Part shown: piece by piece, positions 1-7,570 of the stretch
How the letters are laid out: every line of letters starts with the position of its first letter
Numbering within the stretch: the first letter of the stretch is position 1
DNA from: Sideroxydans sp.
GTDB lineage: Bacteria > Pseudomonadota > Gammaproteobacteria > Burkholderiales > Gallionellaceae
Direction: 5' to 3'
NCBI GenBank assembly: GCA_030823965.1
Contig: JAVBYP010000084.1
Location: 1-18,316 of the forward strand
Length of the DNA: 18,316 bases
Translations under genes and position numbers: made by a program
The notes under the pieces: generated by a model
Database searches by the model: none
What the model saw: the letters and a program-made list of their open reading frames with translations, nothing else
Told to the model about the DNA's origin: nothing

Positions 1-1755
1 ACTCTGATAGCCCTTGGGCTGGAGCGTCAGTCCGGGAATCTCTTTGAGGATGTTGTGTATCGCCCTACGATTCCACAGATGGTCGATATGATGCGTCCAA
101 ACGGCATCCTCGGTTAGGTTCGGCGCATAGTGGATCTCTGTCCCTTGGCCGGTGATCAACACATCCGGCTGGGGGATGCCGTGCATGCGCAAGGTAGCGA
201 GTGCATCGTCTAAAGAACGACCGGTCGCGATGCCGAAGATGATGGCTTTGCGATGCGCCCTCATCGTTTGTAGGAACGGCTGCAAAGAAGAACTGTCGCC
301 AATCAGGTTCAGGTCTAAGCTGGTGAAGATGGCCTGCTCGCGAAATATGCCGGACCGTCTGCGCAGATCCATTCTGCAGATAGGCTCGGTCTTTTCGACC
401 AAAGGACGGATCACCTTTAGATACTTTTCCACATGCGCTTGCCAAGAATAGTGCTGGCTCACCCCTTGTATGCCGTTCTTGGATAATCGACGCCATTCTT
501 TTTTGTCGGTCAAGGTTTTAAGTAGCGTCTCAGCCATGGCCGTCTTGTCGAGTGGATTGATCAGATATCCGTTCTCGCAACTCTTGATGATGTCCGTCGG
601 TCCGCCATCTTCGGTCGCCACGATCGGTAAGCCGCATGCGGCGGCCTCGATCAGCGTGAGTCCAAAAGGCTCAGTCAATGCCGGATTGACGAATACGCCG
701 TGGCTTGCCGCAGCCAGACGGTATAGCTCTGACACTTCTTCAGGCTTGTGATGTTTTGGATATGCGACCTTGCCGTACAGGTCATATTTGTCGATTGCCA
801 GCAGGATCTCGGTGAGCACACCTTTCGGCACTGTCTCCATGCCGTTGATGTTGTCCCGATTCCCGGCAACGATCACTAGATTGGCCGCCTGCTGTAAGGG
901 GGGCGATTCGCCATAGGCTTCGATCAGTGCGGCGAGGTTCTTTTTGGGGTCGGGACGTGACAGCGCCAGAATGATCGGTTTGTTGGGATGATCTAGGAAG
1001 CGTTTGAGTTCGTTGGCGATATGACTGTTCTTTTCGTCCCCTTGTGGCGGAAAGAACTGAGTCAGATCCGTGCCGGGCGGAACCACGCGCATGCGTTCCG
1101 GCTGGTAGAAATCGTAGAGGCCGTATTGCTGCTCGATCTCTTGCTGCGTGCTGGTGATGACGCGCTCGGCCACGCCCAGCGTGGTTTCCTCTGCATCGAT
1201 GCGGCGCGATATGTGGTAAGTCGTTTCGATCTCGCTACGTTTGATACCGCTAGCGATCAATTGCTGACGTTTGTTGCGGCCTAAGGAATGGCCGGTATGC
1301 ACCAGGGGGATACCTAATTGGTGCGACAGCCGAGAACCTACATACCCGGCATCCGCATAATGACTATGAATGACGTCCGGGATGCGTCTTTGACTCTTGA
1401 GATAGGCAAGTGCGTTATCAGCAAAGTTCTCGAGCGAATCCCACAGCATCTCTTTGCGCAGATATTTTTGTTCGCCGCATTCGATGCGCACGATGCTCGC
1501 TTTCTCGGAAAGCACTTCGATCGTTTCTGCATAGTCAGGACTCACTTGGCTATCGATGACACGGCGCGTCATCAAGATCACCGTCTCGACCTCGGGGTGA
1601 GCGCCCAACGCACGGGCCAGCTCCACAACGTATTTCGTTTGTCCGCCAGTATCTGCATCGCGCCCCAGTTCGAGATCATGACCGCGAATCAGACCATGCA
1701 CGCTTAGTAGCACGATGGACAATGGCTTTTTGCTCGCGACGCTAGGCTTTTTCAT
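1..1755 (-). CDS. Sucrose-phosphate synthase, glucosyltransferase plus HAD-like domain (3' end outside window)
   Basis: Transfers glucose from a nucleotide sugar to fructose 6-phosphate to make sucrose 6-phosphate in the cytoplasm. The frame is open from the ATG at 1755 to the left edge, giving 585 residues without a stop. The GT4 part covers about residues 10-455: DTGGQ at 35-39 in the N-terminal loop, TGHSLGRNK near 154-162, SRPDPKKN at 266-273 for nucleotide binding, and the E-x7-E motif at E362 and E370. A HAD-IIB sucrose-phosphatase-like domain begins near 470, with FGIATGRSLDDAL (about 507-519) and GTEIHYAP (538-545). Its motif I reads TSLDLNLIGD, where families have D-x-D, so the nucleophile position is Ser479 and the domain is probably not a phosphatase. 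The start overlaps the fructokinase stop as ATGA, indicating one operon. The family call is firm; substrate preference (UDP- or ADP-glucose) cannot be read. Confidence 0.93.
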   Translation of the reverse strand, partial: MKKPSVASKKPLSIVLLSVHGLIRGHDLELGRDADTGGQTKYVVELARALGAHPEVETVILMTRRVIDSQVSPDYAETIEVLSEKASIVRIECGEQKYLRKEMLWDSLENFADNALAYLKSQRRIPDVIHSHYADAGYVGSRLSHQLGIPLVHTGHSLGRNKRQQLIASGIKRSEIETTYHISRRIDAEETTLGVAERVITSTQQEIEQQYGLYDFYQPERMRVVPPGTDLTQFFPPQGDEKNSHIANELKRFLDHPNKPIILALSRPDPKKNLAALIEAYGESPPLQQAANLVIVAGNRDNINGMETVPKGVLTEILLAIDKYDLYGKVAYPKHHKPEEVSELYRLAAASHGVFVNPALTEPFGLTLIEAAACGLPIVATEDGGPTDIIKSCENGYLINPLDKTAMAETLLKTLTDKKEWRRLSKNGIQGVSQHYSWQAHVEKYLKVIRPLVEKTEPICRMDLRRRSGIFREQAIFTSLDLNLIGDSSSLQPFLQTMRAHRKAIIFGIATGRSLDDALATLRMHGIPQPDVLITGQGTEIHYAPNLTEDAVWTHHIDHLWNRRAIHNILKEIPGLTLQPKGYQS

Positions 1756-2702
1756 AGACTCCACTCCCGAATGAATCGATCATAGAAATCCGCTTGTTCG
1801 GGTATCGCCCCGCGAATCCCGCAGATCGCAGCCGCGAAAACATTGGCTCGCTCCAGTGTGCTTCTTACAGGCCAATGCCGTAGTGTGCCAAGGATATAAA
1901 CGGCAGCAAACGCATCACCCGCGCCAACGGTATCGATCACAGTCGCATGTTGATCGCCTGCCATCACCTCGATGATTTCACCCGCACGATCGATCTGCCA
2001 AGCACCCTCCGCGCCGCGCGTGACCACGACGCGATCAAGATCGAATTGCTTCAACAATTCGCCAGCGCGAGCTTGTGGGCTCTCACTCGACAGGGCGAAC
2101 ATCTCTGCCAATATATCCAGCTCTTCGTTATTCAACTTCAGGATATCTGCGTATTGCAGGGATGAACGAAGTGCACTCTCGTCATAACAAAGTGGACGCA
2201 AGTTGATATCCAAGAACTTTGCCGCATCCGTACTGCGCAGTAATGTCGTCAGTGCTCGGCGGGAGACTGCCTGCCGTTGTGCAAGCGTACCGAAATAGAC
2301 TAGTGCAGGGCTGAGCGGAAGCCTGATCATGCGCGCGATCCCATAGTGAATGAAATCGTAAGCCTGTTCCGTAAGTATCTCGAAACGGTGGCTCGCACCT
2401 TCCAGATGCACCTTGACCTGACCTGTTGGGTGCACTCTATCCAGTTGGATGCCTCCGGTCGCCATCCCATATTGCTTCATCGTTCCAAGCACGCGCTTGC
2501 CCAGATCGTCATTCCCGACGCGAGAGACCAGCACAGGATTGCGCCCGAAGGCTTTGAGATGTCTTGCGACGTTGAATGGCGCGCCGCCCAATACGCCTCG
2601 GTCCGGAAAGATGTCTGCCAACACTTCGCCAAACAGAACGACTCTGCCATTCTGGCGAACGTTAAGCTTATGTTCGTCTTCACGCGAAAAGAAGGATGCC
2701 AT
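1752..2702 (-). CDS. PfkB-family fructokinase
   Basis: Phosphorylates fructose (or a related sugar) with ATP. Beside sucrose-phosphate synthase it likely supplies fructose 6-phosphate or recycles fructose from sucrose. Both PfkB signatures are present: GGAPFNVARHLKAFG near the N-terminus and DTVGAGDAFAA near the C-terminus, the latter carrying the catalytic Asp and anion hole. The product is 316 residues from the ATG at 2702, normal for the family. A GTG at 2720 is an in-frame alternative that adds six residues (MRRVRK); I prefer the ATG because the GTG has no ribosome-binding site, although the AGG before the ATG is a long 12 bases away. It is first in the operon and its stop overlaps the next start. 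Fructokinase linked to sucrose-phosphate synthase is known from methylotrophs and related betaproteobacteria. Sugar specificity is inferred from context. Confidence 0.88.
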   Translation of the reverse strand: MASFFSREDEHKLNVRQNGRVVLFGEVLADIFPDRGVLGGAPFNVARHLKAFGRNPVLVSRVGNDDLGKRVLGTMKQYGMATGGIQLDRVHPTGQVKVHLEGASHRFEILTEQAYDFIHYGIARMIRLPLSPALVYFGTLAQRQAVSRRALTTLLRSTDAAKFLDINLRPLCYDESALRSSLQYADILKLNNEELDILAEMFALSSESPQARAGELLKQFDLDRVVVTRGAEGAWQIDRAGEIIEVMAGDQHATVIDTVGAGDAFAAVYILGTLRHWPVRSTLERANVFAAAICGIRGAIPEQADFYDRFIREWSL

Positions 2703-2804
2703 CTTACGCACCCGCCTCACTTTGCTCGTTTTTTACGCGCCTCAACATTTCAAGATATCGCTTCATTGGCTTATTCCCGCAAGGATCTCGTGATAAGGCG
2801 CTTT

Positions 2805-2833
2805 ATTATACATTGGCACCAATATAGTTTATG
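2805..2833 (-). promoter_or_regulatory. Predicted promoter of the fructokinase/sucrose-phosphate synthase operon
   Basis: On the minus strand a perfect TATAAT lies at 2810-2805. Seventeen bases upstream is a poor -35 match, CATAAA (2833-2828). The spacer between the boxes contains the palindrome at 2812-2823, where a bound protein would block RNA polymerase. A weak -35 fits a regulated promoter. Predicted from sequence only. Confidence 0.45.
2812..2823. promoter_or_regulatory. Candidate operator ATTGG-CA-CCAAT
   Basis: A perfect inverted repeat with 5-base arms and a 2-base centre, in the spacer shared by the divergent fructokinase and MarR genes. It sits between the -35 and -10 of the fructokinase promoter and upstream of the marR promoter. 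MarR dimers commonly bind such short palindromes beside their own gene. Binding by this MarR is inference. Confidence 0.4.
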
Positions 2834-2859
2834 TGAATATTCGGCGCTGAATTTATAAT
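2831..2859 (+). promoter_or_regulatory. Predicted promoter of the MarR-type gene
   Basis: A perfect TATAAT at 2854-2859, with only a weak -35 candidate (ATGTGA at 2831-2836, 17-base spacing). Transcription would start near 2866, giving a leader of about 40 bases before the TTG start at 2908. Confidence 0.4.
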
Positions 2860-2907
2860 GCGCTCATCGCCATCTGATTCGCATCAGAAAAATTTTGGAG
2901 TTACTCC

Positions 2908-3387
2908 TTGAGCAAAAGTAAAAAAAAGCATCTCTCCCTGCGCGTTCTGAAAAAGTTTCGCGTCATTTACGGTTCGGTGAGACAGCACTTTCGAGATGTG
3001 GAGCAGACTTGCGGTGTGAGCGGGTCTCAGTTGTGGGTCATGCAGGAAGTCGCCAACACCCACGGGATCGGCGTTTCAGAATTGGCAGAACGCCTTTCCA
3101 TTCATCAGTCCACCTGCAGTCAGCTCGTTGAGAAGCTGGTCGCCCGCAAACTGATCCTCAAGGAACGTAGCAAAGAGGATCAACGGAGGGTGGGTCTGTA
3201 CATCACGGATACGGCAGCGAAGTTGCTCAAAGATGCTCCCGGTCCCTCTGAGGGCGTCCTGCCACAAGCCTTGGGCGCACTGTCGATAGACACTATGCAG
3301 TCGCTCGACTTGGCCTTGGAGAAAGTGATCCAGCAACTTCAGAACGGTGATGATGAGCTGGGCGATCACCCCTTGTCGGAGCTATAA
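2908..3387 (+). CDS. MarR-family transcriptional regulator
   Basis: A cytoplasmic DNA-binding regulator of 159 residues, standard MarR length. The winged helix-turn-helix is at about residues 50-100: IGVSELAERLSIHQSTCSQL forms the HTH, and KEDQRRVGLYIT is the typical D-x-R-R wing. The basic N-terminus (SKSKKKH) and the C-terminal helices fit the MarR dimerisation fold. The start is a TTG, supported by TTGGAG seven bases upstream. It is divergent from the fructokinase/sucrose-phosphate synthase operon and shares a spacer with a palindrome, so it is the likely local regulator and may control itself. MarR proteins are known to control compatible-solute synthesis elsewhere (EctR1 for ectoine in Methylomicrobium), but identity with EctR cannot be claimed. 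It converges on the DapB-like gene with 20 bases between the stops. Confidence 0.88.
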   Translation: MSKSKKKHLSLRVLKKFRVIYGSVRQHFRDVEQTCGVSGSQLWVMQEVANTHGIGVSELAERLSIHQSTCSQLVEKLVARKLILKERSKEDQRRVGLYITDTAAKLLKDAPGPSEGVLPQALGALSIDTMQSLDLALEKVIQQLQNGDDELGDHPLSEL

Positions 3388-3407
3388 GAACAGCCGCGCA
3401 CTCTGTA

Positions 3408-4166
3408 TCAGTTGCCGTTCAACACTTCGACTCGCATCAGGCGAAGTAACAGATCGTCGAAAGTATAAAAACCGTTTTCGCAATCCGCCAGCTGGGTCAG
3501 CGCGAAGGCAGCACCTGTGCCGAAGGCCTCGCGCCGTATCGAATCGTGAGTGAGGCGAACTGTCTGATGCGGGAATCCGAAGATCACTTCGTGGTGGCCG
3601 ACGATGCCGCCCAAGCGTAAAGAGGTGATGTTCTCACCGCCAACTTCCAGCGTCTCAGCGATCTTGCGTGCGGTGCCAGACACCTCAGGTTTTTCCTTGA
3701 AGTGCTGTTCGACGATCTCCACATCCGCGAACGGGGCGATCTTGCGCAACAGTTTGGCTGCCACGATCAGAAAGTTGATGCCCAGCGTGATGTTGGGTGA
3801 ACACAACACGCGGGTGTGCGCACCCAGTGCGCGGGCGTAAGCAAGGTCGTCTTCCGAATAAGCAGAGATCGCGCTGACCAGCATGATGCCGCGTCGGCCG
3901 ACTTCGCTACCGTAGTCTCGGATGCTGGCGGGGGAAGAGAAGTCCACCAGCGCATCGACAGGGTGCTGTTCCAGCAGATCGGCGAAGGGGTGCTGATCGA
4001 CGCCAATGATAGGGATGCTCGTTGCGGGATGGGTTTGGGATTCGGATGGTGTGCTTCGGCGTGCGATCCAGCGCAGATCGAAGCGAGGGTCGTTGCTCAA
4101 TACATTGGCGACCGCACTACCTGCCTTGCCGTATCCAACCAAGCCGACGCGTAGCTTGTGGGTCAT
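3408..4166 (-). CDS. DapB-like reductase (4-hydroxy-tetrahydrodipicolinate reductase family, divergent)
   Basis: 252 residues with the DapB plan. There is an N-terminal Rossmann segment (VGLVGYGKAG, residues 7-16), the DFSSP motif (75-79), CSPNITLGIN (122-131) and a C-terminal substrate half with GGIVGHHEVIFGFP (186-199) and LTHDSIRREAF. The DapB catalytic stretch E-x-H-H-x-x-K-x-D-A-P-S-G-T-A appears as EQHFKEKPEVSGTA (153-166). The first His and the Lys are kept, but the second His and the DAP are lost and one residue is missing. The GTTG motif is replaced by SAIS (98-101). True DapB makes tetrahydrodipicolinate for lysine and cell wall. Here that role is uncertain: it could be a divergent DapB or a paralogue on another substrate. 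AGGAGG five bases before the ATG fixes the start. It stands alone, divergent from the antiporter gene. Confidence 0.72.
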   Translation of the reverse strand: MTHKLRVGLVGYGKAGSAVANVLSNDPRFDLRWIARRSTPSESQTHPATSIPIIGVDQHPFADLLEQHPVDALVDFSSPASIRDYGSEVGRRGIMLVSAISAYSEDDLAYARALGAHTRVLCSPNITLGINFLIVAAKLLRKIAPFADVEIVEQHFKEKPEVSGTARKIAETLEVGGENITSLRLGGIVGHHEVIFGFPHQTVRLTHDSIRREAFGTGAAFALTQLADCENGFYTFDDLLLRLMRVEVLNGN

Positions 4167-4195
4167 GTGATCCTCCTGGTGTCTTAATTATTATT

Positions 4196-4209
4196 GTTGA
4201 CGCGTGAAC
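4196..4209. promoter_or_regulatory. Imperfect palindrome in the DapB-like/antiporter spacer
   Basis: GTTGACGCGTGAAC is a 14-base inverted repeat with one mismatched pair, centred on ACGCGT, in the 152-base spacer between two divergent genes. It could be an operator for the minus-strand gene. No matching regulator is identified. Confidence 0.2.
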
Positions 4210-4285
4210 GCCACTCGGGAGTGACCGATTGTAACACCTGAAAATCAGTGAGTAGTGCAACGGGATTCTGGCAAAACGCGGCATG

Positions 4286-4291
4286 TATAAT
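4286..4291 (+). promoter_or_regulatory. Predicted -10 box of the antiporter operon
   Basis: A perfect TATAAT 27 bases before the antiporter ATG. No convincing -35 is visible at 16-18 bases upstream. It would give a leader of about 20 bases ending in the AAAGGA ribosome-binding site. Confidence 0.35.
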
Positions 4292-4318
4292 CGGCCGCCT
4301 GAAGTGAAAGGAAATGCA

Positions 4319-5584
4319 ATGTCCACAACCATATTCGTCATCGGCCTGATGGTGTTCTTCGCGCACTTCTTGTCGTTGCAATTTCGCAAGACCAATATTC
4401 CCGATGTGCTGGTGCTGATGCTGGTCGGTATCGTCATAGGTCCCTTGCTGGGTATCGTGACGCCGGATGATTTTGGCAAGATCGGTTCGCTCATCGCCAC
4501 CATCGCACTAGTGGTGATCCTGTTCGAGAGCGGCACTTCGCTGAATATCACCACGTTGGGCAAATCGCTGGGGACGACTGGCGTGCTCGCGACACTGTGT
4601 TTCGTTTTGACCGCATTCATCGTTGGAGTCGTTGGATTTGCGGTGCTTGAGCTGGAGCTGCTGCCCTCGATCTTGCTAGGTGTGATCCTAGGAGGGACGT
4701 CTTCTGCGGTAGTGATCCCTATGGTCAGTGCGCTGCAATTATCGGAAAAGCCGGCCACAGTTTTGGTTCTGGAGTCAGCATTGACCGATGTGCTATGCAT
4801 CGTCGGTGTGTTCGCCTTGTTGCAGATCTACACGCAAGGTGGAGTCGATCCGGGGCGCTTGATCGGTGGTGTGTTGTCGGCGCTGATCTTCGCCGCAGTG
4901 ATCGGCGTGGTGGGTGGCATCGGCTGGTTGTTGGTGTTAGGTAAGGTGCGCGATTTCCCCAACACCATCTCATCCACACTGGCCTATGTCTTCATTGTGT
5001 ACGGCGCGACTGAGTTCTTGGGTTTCTCTGGTGCGATCGCGGCACTCGCACTGGGTATCACACTGACCAACTTTCAAAAGTTCGGTCTGCATCGCATTCC
5101 CAGTATCGATAGCAACATCGAGCCTTTGAACGAAATGGACCTGGTGTTCTATCGCGAAGCCGTGTTCTTGCTAAAGACCTACTTCTTCGTTTATCTCGGC
5201 ATCTCGATCCACTTTGGTGCGGCAGAACTGATACTCATTGCCGTGGTGATGGTGTTGCTGGTGTATTTGATGCGCCTAGTGTTGACGCGTATGGTGTTTC
5301 GCAACGAGAGTTACGCTTTGCGCGATGCGGCCTTCACTTCCATGCTCGCCCCAAAAGGGCTGGCGGCGGCGGTGCTGGCAGCTTTGCCGTTGCAATACGG
5401 GGTGGCGGGTGGTGAGCTGATCCGTGATACGACGTATATGGTGGTGTTGATCAGCATCACGTTGACCGCCCTGCTTGTGATGATGTATCCCGTACCGCAG
5501 GTACGAAACTTCTATTCACGCGCACTGGGCAAGCAACCAGGAGATACCCTGAAAGTCCCAGCATATACCCCTCCTCAAGATTGA
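4319..5584 (+). CDS. Cation:proton antiporter (CPA superfamily)
   Basis: A polytopic inner-membrane protein of 421 residues with about 12 hydrophobic segments and no large soluble domain. It likely exchanges Na+ or K+ for H+. Family signs: the N-terminal pattern around TNIPDVLVLMLVGIVIGPLLG, as in the Kef/NhaP superfamily; the central LGGTSSAVVIP; LESALTDVLCIV, at the place where CPA1 proteins have the ion-binding N-D or D-D pair (here T-D); and APKGLAAAVLAALPL near the C-terminus. The start is the ATG at 4319 with AAAGGA eight bases before it; the frame is open further upstream but without a ribosome-binding site. It is first of three same-strand genes, with MscS 18 bases downstream. Ion specificity cannot be read. 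The T-D pair argues for an electroneutral CPA1-like exchanger, but weakly. Confidence 0.87.
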   Translation: MSTTIFVIGLMVFFAHFLSLQFRKTNIPDVLVLMLVGIVIGPLLGIVTPDDFGKIGSLIATIALVVILFESGTSLNITTLGKSLGTTGVLATLCFVLTAFIVGVVGFAVLELELLPSILLGVILGGTSSAVVIPMVSALQLSEKPATVLVLESALTDVLCIVGVFALLQIYTQGGVDPGRLIGGVLSALIFAAVIGVVGGIGWLLVLGKVRDFPNTISSTLAYVFIVYGATEFLGFSGAIAALALGITLTNFQKFGLHRIPSIDSNIEPLNEMDLVFYREAVFLLKTYFFVYLGISIHFGAAELILIAVVMVLLVYLMRLVLTRMVFRNESYALRDAAFTSMLAPKGLAAAVLAALPLQYGVAGGELIRDTTYMVVLISITLTALLVMMYPVPQVRNFYSRALGKQPGDTLKVPAYTPPQD

Positions 5585-5602
5585 TTATCGGTGAGCGATT
5601 CC

Positions 5603-6523
5603 ATGAGCGAACTGTTGAACGAATTGAGCGCGCATCCCCTGTTCACCCAGCTATTGGGTTTCGCGGGTAGCCTGCTTGCGATTTTCCTGCTGGTGCAATT
5701 CGTGCAGTCGCTCGCAGCGCGCAATATCTCCGACAAGAACCTGCGTTTCAGAACGCGTAAGGCATTCAGCATCGTCGGCTATGTCTTGGGTTTGTTTGTG
5801 GCGCTTGCCCTTTTCAGTAACCAATTGGAGAACCTGCCAGTACTCATCGGACTACTTGGTGTGGGTGTGGGCTTCGCCCTGCGCGAGGTGATCCAAAGTC
5901 TGTTCGGATGGGGAGTCATTGCGTTCGGCAATCTCTACAAACCGGGGGATCGCATCCGACTGGGTGGCATCATGGGGGATGTGATGGACGTCGGTCCGCT
6001 GACCACGAGCATCATGGAATGTGGTGACTGGGTGAAGTCTGACCTCTACAACGGTCGCGTTGTGTATGTGCCCAACAACATCGTGTTGCGCGAACAGGTA
6101 CATAACTACAGTGAAGATTTCCCCTATCTGTGGGATGAGATCGTGATCCCGGTAACAAGCGGCTGCGACCATAAGTTGGCGCGAAGCATCGTGCTGGATG
6201 TCGGGCGCGATCTGCAATCAGCCACTATGGCTGCCGCCCGCGAAGTGTGGGCGGACTTCGTGCTACATCACAGAGCCGAAGATGCGCATCTCGATGCCGT
6301 GGTGACGATGAGTTTCGATGCCAACTGGATCGAGCTGACCCTGCGCTACGTCACCGATTACCATTCGCGCCGTGCAACTAAGGACAGACTGTTCACCGCT
6401 ATCTTGGATGAATTTGAGAAGACCGGCGGCAGGGTGGAGATCGCAGCACCGCAGATGCGGATCACGGAATTTCCCGCCGTATCCGAGCGGAAAGACGGTT
6501 CCGATGTAAAGAAGCAGTCATGA
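5603..6523 (+). CDS. MscS-family mechanosensitive ion channel
   Basis: A small-conductance channel opened by membrane tension, which releases solutes on hypo-osmotic shock. 306 residues from the ATG at 5603 (GGTGAG seven bases before); a GTG at 5591 would add four residues and has no clear ribosome-binding site. Two or three membrane segments precede the pore helix region LPVLIGLLGVGVGFALREVI, followed by the MscS beta domain: NLYKPGDRIRLGG, DVGPLTTSIME, and VYVPNNIVLREQVHNYS. A soluble alpha/beta C-terminus follows. Its size fits the simple MscS class. The stop overlaps the next start (ATGA), so the peptidase is translationally coupled. Beside a sucrose operon and antiporters, a role in turgor control is likely (inference). 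Confidence 0.93.
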   Translation: MSELLNELSAHPLFTQLLGFAGSLLAIFLLVQFVQSLAARNISDKNLRFRTRKAFSIVGYVLGLFVALALFSNQLENLPVLIGLLGVGVGFALREVIQSLFGWGVIAFGNLYKPGDRIRLGGIMGDVMDVGPLTTSIMECGDWVKSDLYNGRVVYVPNNIVLREQVHNYSEDFPYLWDEIVIPVTSGCDHKLARSIVLDVGRDLQSATMAAAREVWADFVLHHRAEDAHLDAVVTMSFDANWIELTLRYVTDYHSRRATKDRLFTAILDEFEKTGGRVEIAAPQMRITEFPAVSERKDGSDVKKQS

Positions 6524-7359
6524 TGCAGATCCTTGCTGGGCTCTGTTCATTCTTTCTTCTGTTGCCATCCCTTGGTCATGCAGCGCTTCCGCAATCTTCC
6601 AACGTGCCGGGTGGAGTGGTCACCGTGCCCTTGGGCTTCATATCAGCAAGCGAGGATCCTCCCCAAGCATGGATGGGTGAGCGCCCCGTTTTTGTTACTG
6701 CCAATGACGGCGAGTGGGTCGCCGTGATCGGATTGGCACTTAATATGAAGCCAGGGTCACATTCGATTCGAATCGATAGTGGCGACGTCTCTAAAACGCA
6801 AATATTTGAGGTCCATCCCAAGCAATATCCCGAGCAGCACATCGCACTCAAAGACAAAGGCAAGGTACACCTGTCTCCCAAGAATGCAGCACGCGCCAAG
6901 CGCGAGATCGCCCGGATCCAGATGCTTAAGCGCCACTGGCGCAAGACAAACGATACGGATGCCGTATTCACTTTGCCTGCGGAAGGCAGGATGTCCAGCC
7001 CTTTTGGATTGCGCCGCTTCTTCAACGGCGCGCCACGTTCGCCTCACGCAGGTCTAGATGTGGCACTTCCTGTGGGAACTCCGATCAAGGCGGTCACACA
7101 CGGTATCGTGCTGGCAACAGATGACTATTTCTTCAACGGCAAGACGATATTCATTGACCATGGAAATGGCTTGATCAGCATGTATTGTCACCTTGATCGG
7201 ATAGAGGCAAAGGCGGGCGATGAGGTAGTTAAAGGCCAGCATATCGGCACTTCTGGTCAAACAGGACGCGCTACCGGACCCCATCTGCATTGGAGTGTCG
7301 TTTTGAATGGGAACATGGTGGATCCAGAATTGTTTCTAACTAGAAGAAGCTCCGAGTAG
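6520..7359 (+). CDS. Secreted M23-family metallopeptidase (peptidoglycan endopeptidase)
   Basis: 279 residues. A signal peptide (hydrophobic 4-19, GHA-A cleavage near 22) sends it to the periplasm. An N-terminal beta-rich domain (about 23-100) and a helical linker lead to the M23 domain (about 150-275). Zinc ligands are visible as H176 and D180 (HAGLD) and H257 of HLH; H224 (CHL) and H255 are the likely catalytic histidines. All expected residues are present, so it should be an active endopeptidase on peptide cross-links. It overlaps the channel gene by four bases. A start at the first of two adjacent ATGs (6520 or 6523) is assumed. Coupling of a wall hydrolase to a tension-gated channel is unusual. 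No terminator follows clearly; the 211 bases to the SulP gene hold only a short hairpin (7473-7491) without a T-run. Confidence 0.92.
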   Translation: MMQILAGLCSFFLLLPSLGHAALPQSSNVPGGVVTVPLGFISASEDPPQAWMGERPVFVTANDGEWVAVIGLALNMKPGSHSIRIDSGDVSKTQIFEVHPKQYPEQHIALKDKGKVHLSPKNAARAKREIARIQMLKRHWRKTNDTDAVFTLPAEGRMSSPFGLRRFFNGAPRSPHAGLDVALPVGTPIKAVTHGIVLATDDYFFNGKTIFIDHGNGLISMYCHLDRIEAKAGDEVVKGQHIGTSGQTGRATGPHLHWSVVLNGNMVDPELFLTRRSSE

Positions 7360-7570
7360 TTTCGTAAGCCCTTCCTCATGGCTGAAGTGATGGGGTAGTA
7401 CCGATCTTTGAGCGTATATCTAACCTAAAAAAATCCGATGTAAGCTTCCTTCTCACCCTGCTTCAATCAATCTGCCTTGCATTGCTAGGCATCTGTAAGT
7501 GTTCGCTGAGTATCCTTCGCTTGTTCCACGTAACGGAGCAGCAAGAATTTCCGATGTAAAAGAGGGCCGC

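Noticed and set aside
152..1707. Several plus-strand open frames (152-451, 470-751, 1021-1284, 1318-1707)
   Set aside because: They lie antisense to the clearly coding sucrose-phosphate synthase, have no recognisable motifs and no ribosome-binding sites.
2346..2858. A 170-codon plus-strand frame
   Set aside because: It is antisense to the fructokinase gene and runs into its promoter; the fructokinase motifs decide the strand.
4117..4800. A 227-codon minus-strand frame
   Set aside because: It is antisense to the antiporter, Ser/Thr-rich and low in complexity, as expected from the complement of membrane-protein codons.
6499..7560. 12-base repeat TTCCGATGTAAA at the end of mscS and again before SulP
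   Set aside because: About ten 12-base repeats are expected by chance in a window of this length, and no further structure accompanies it.
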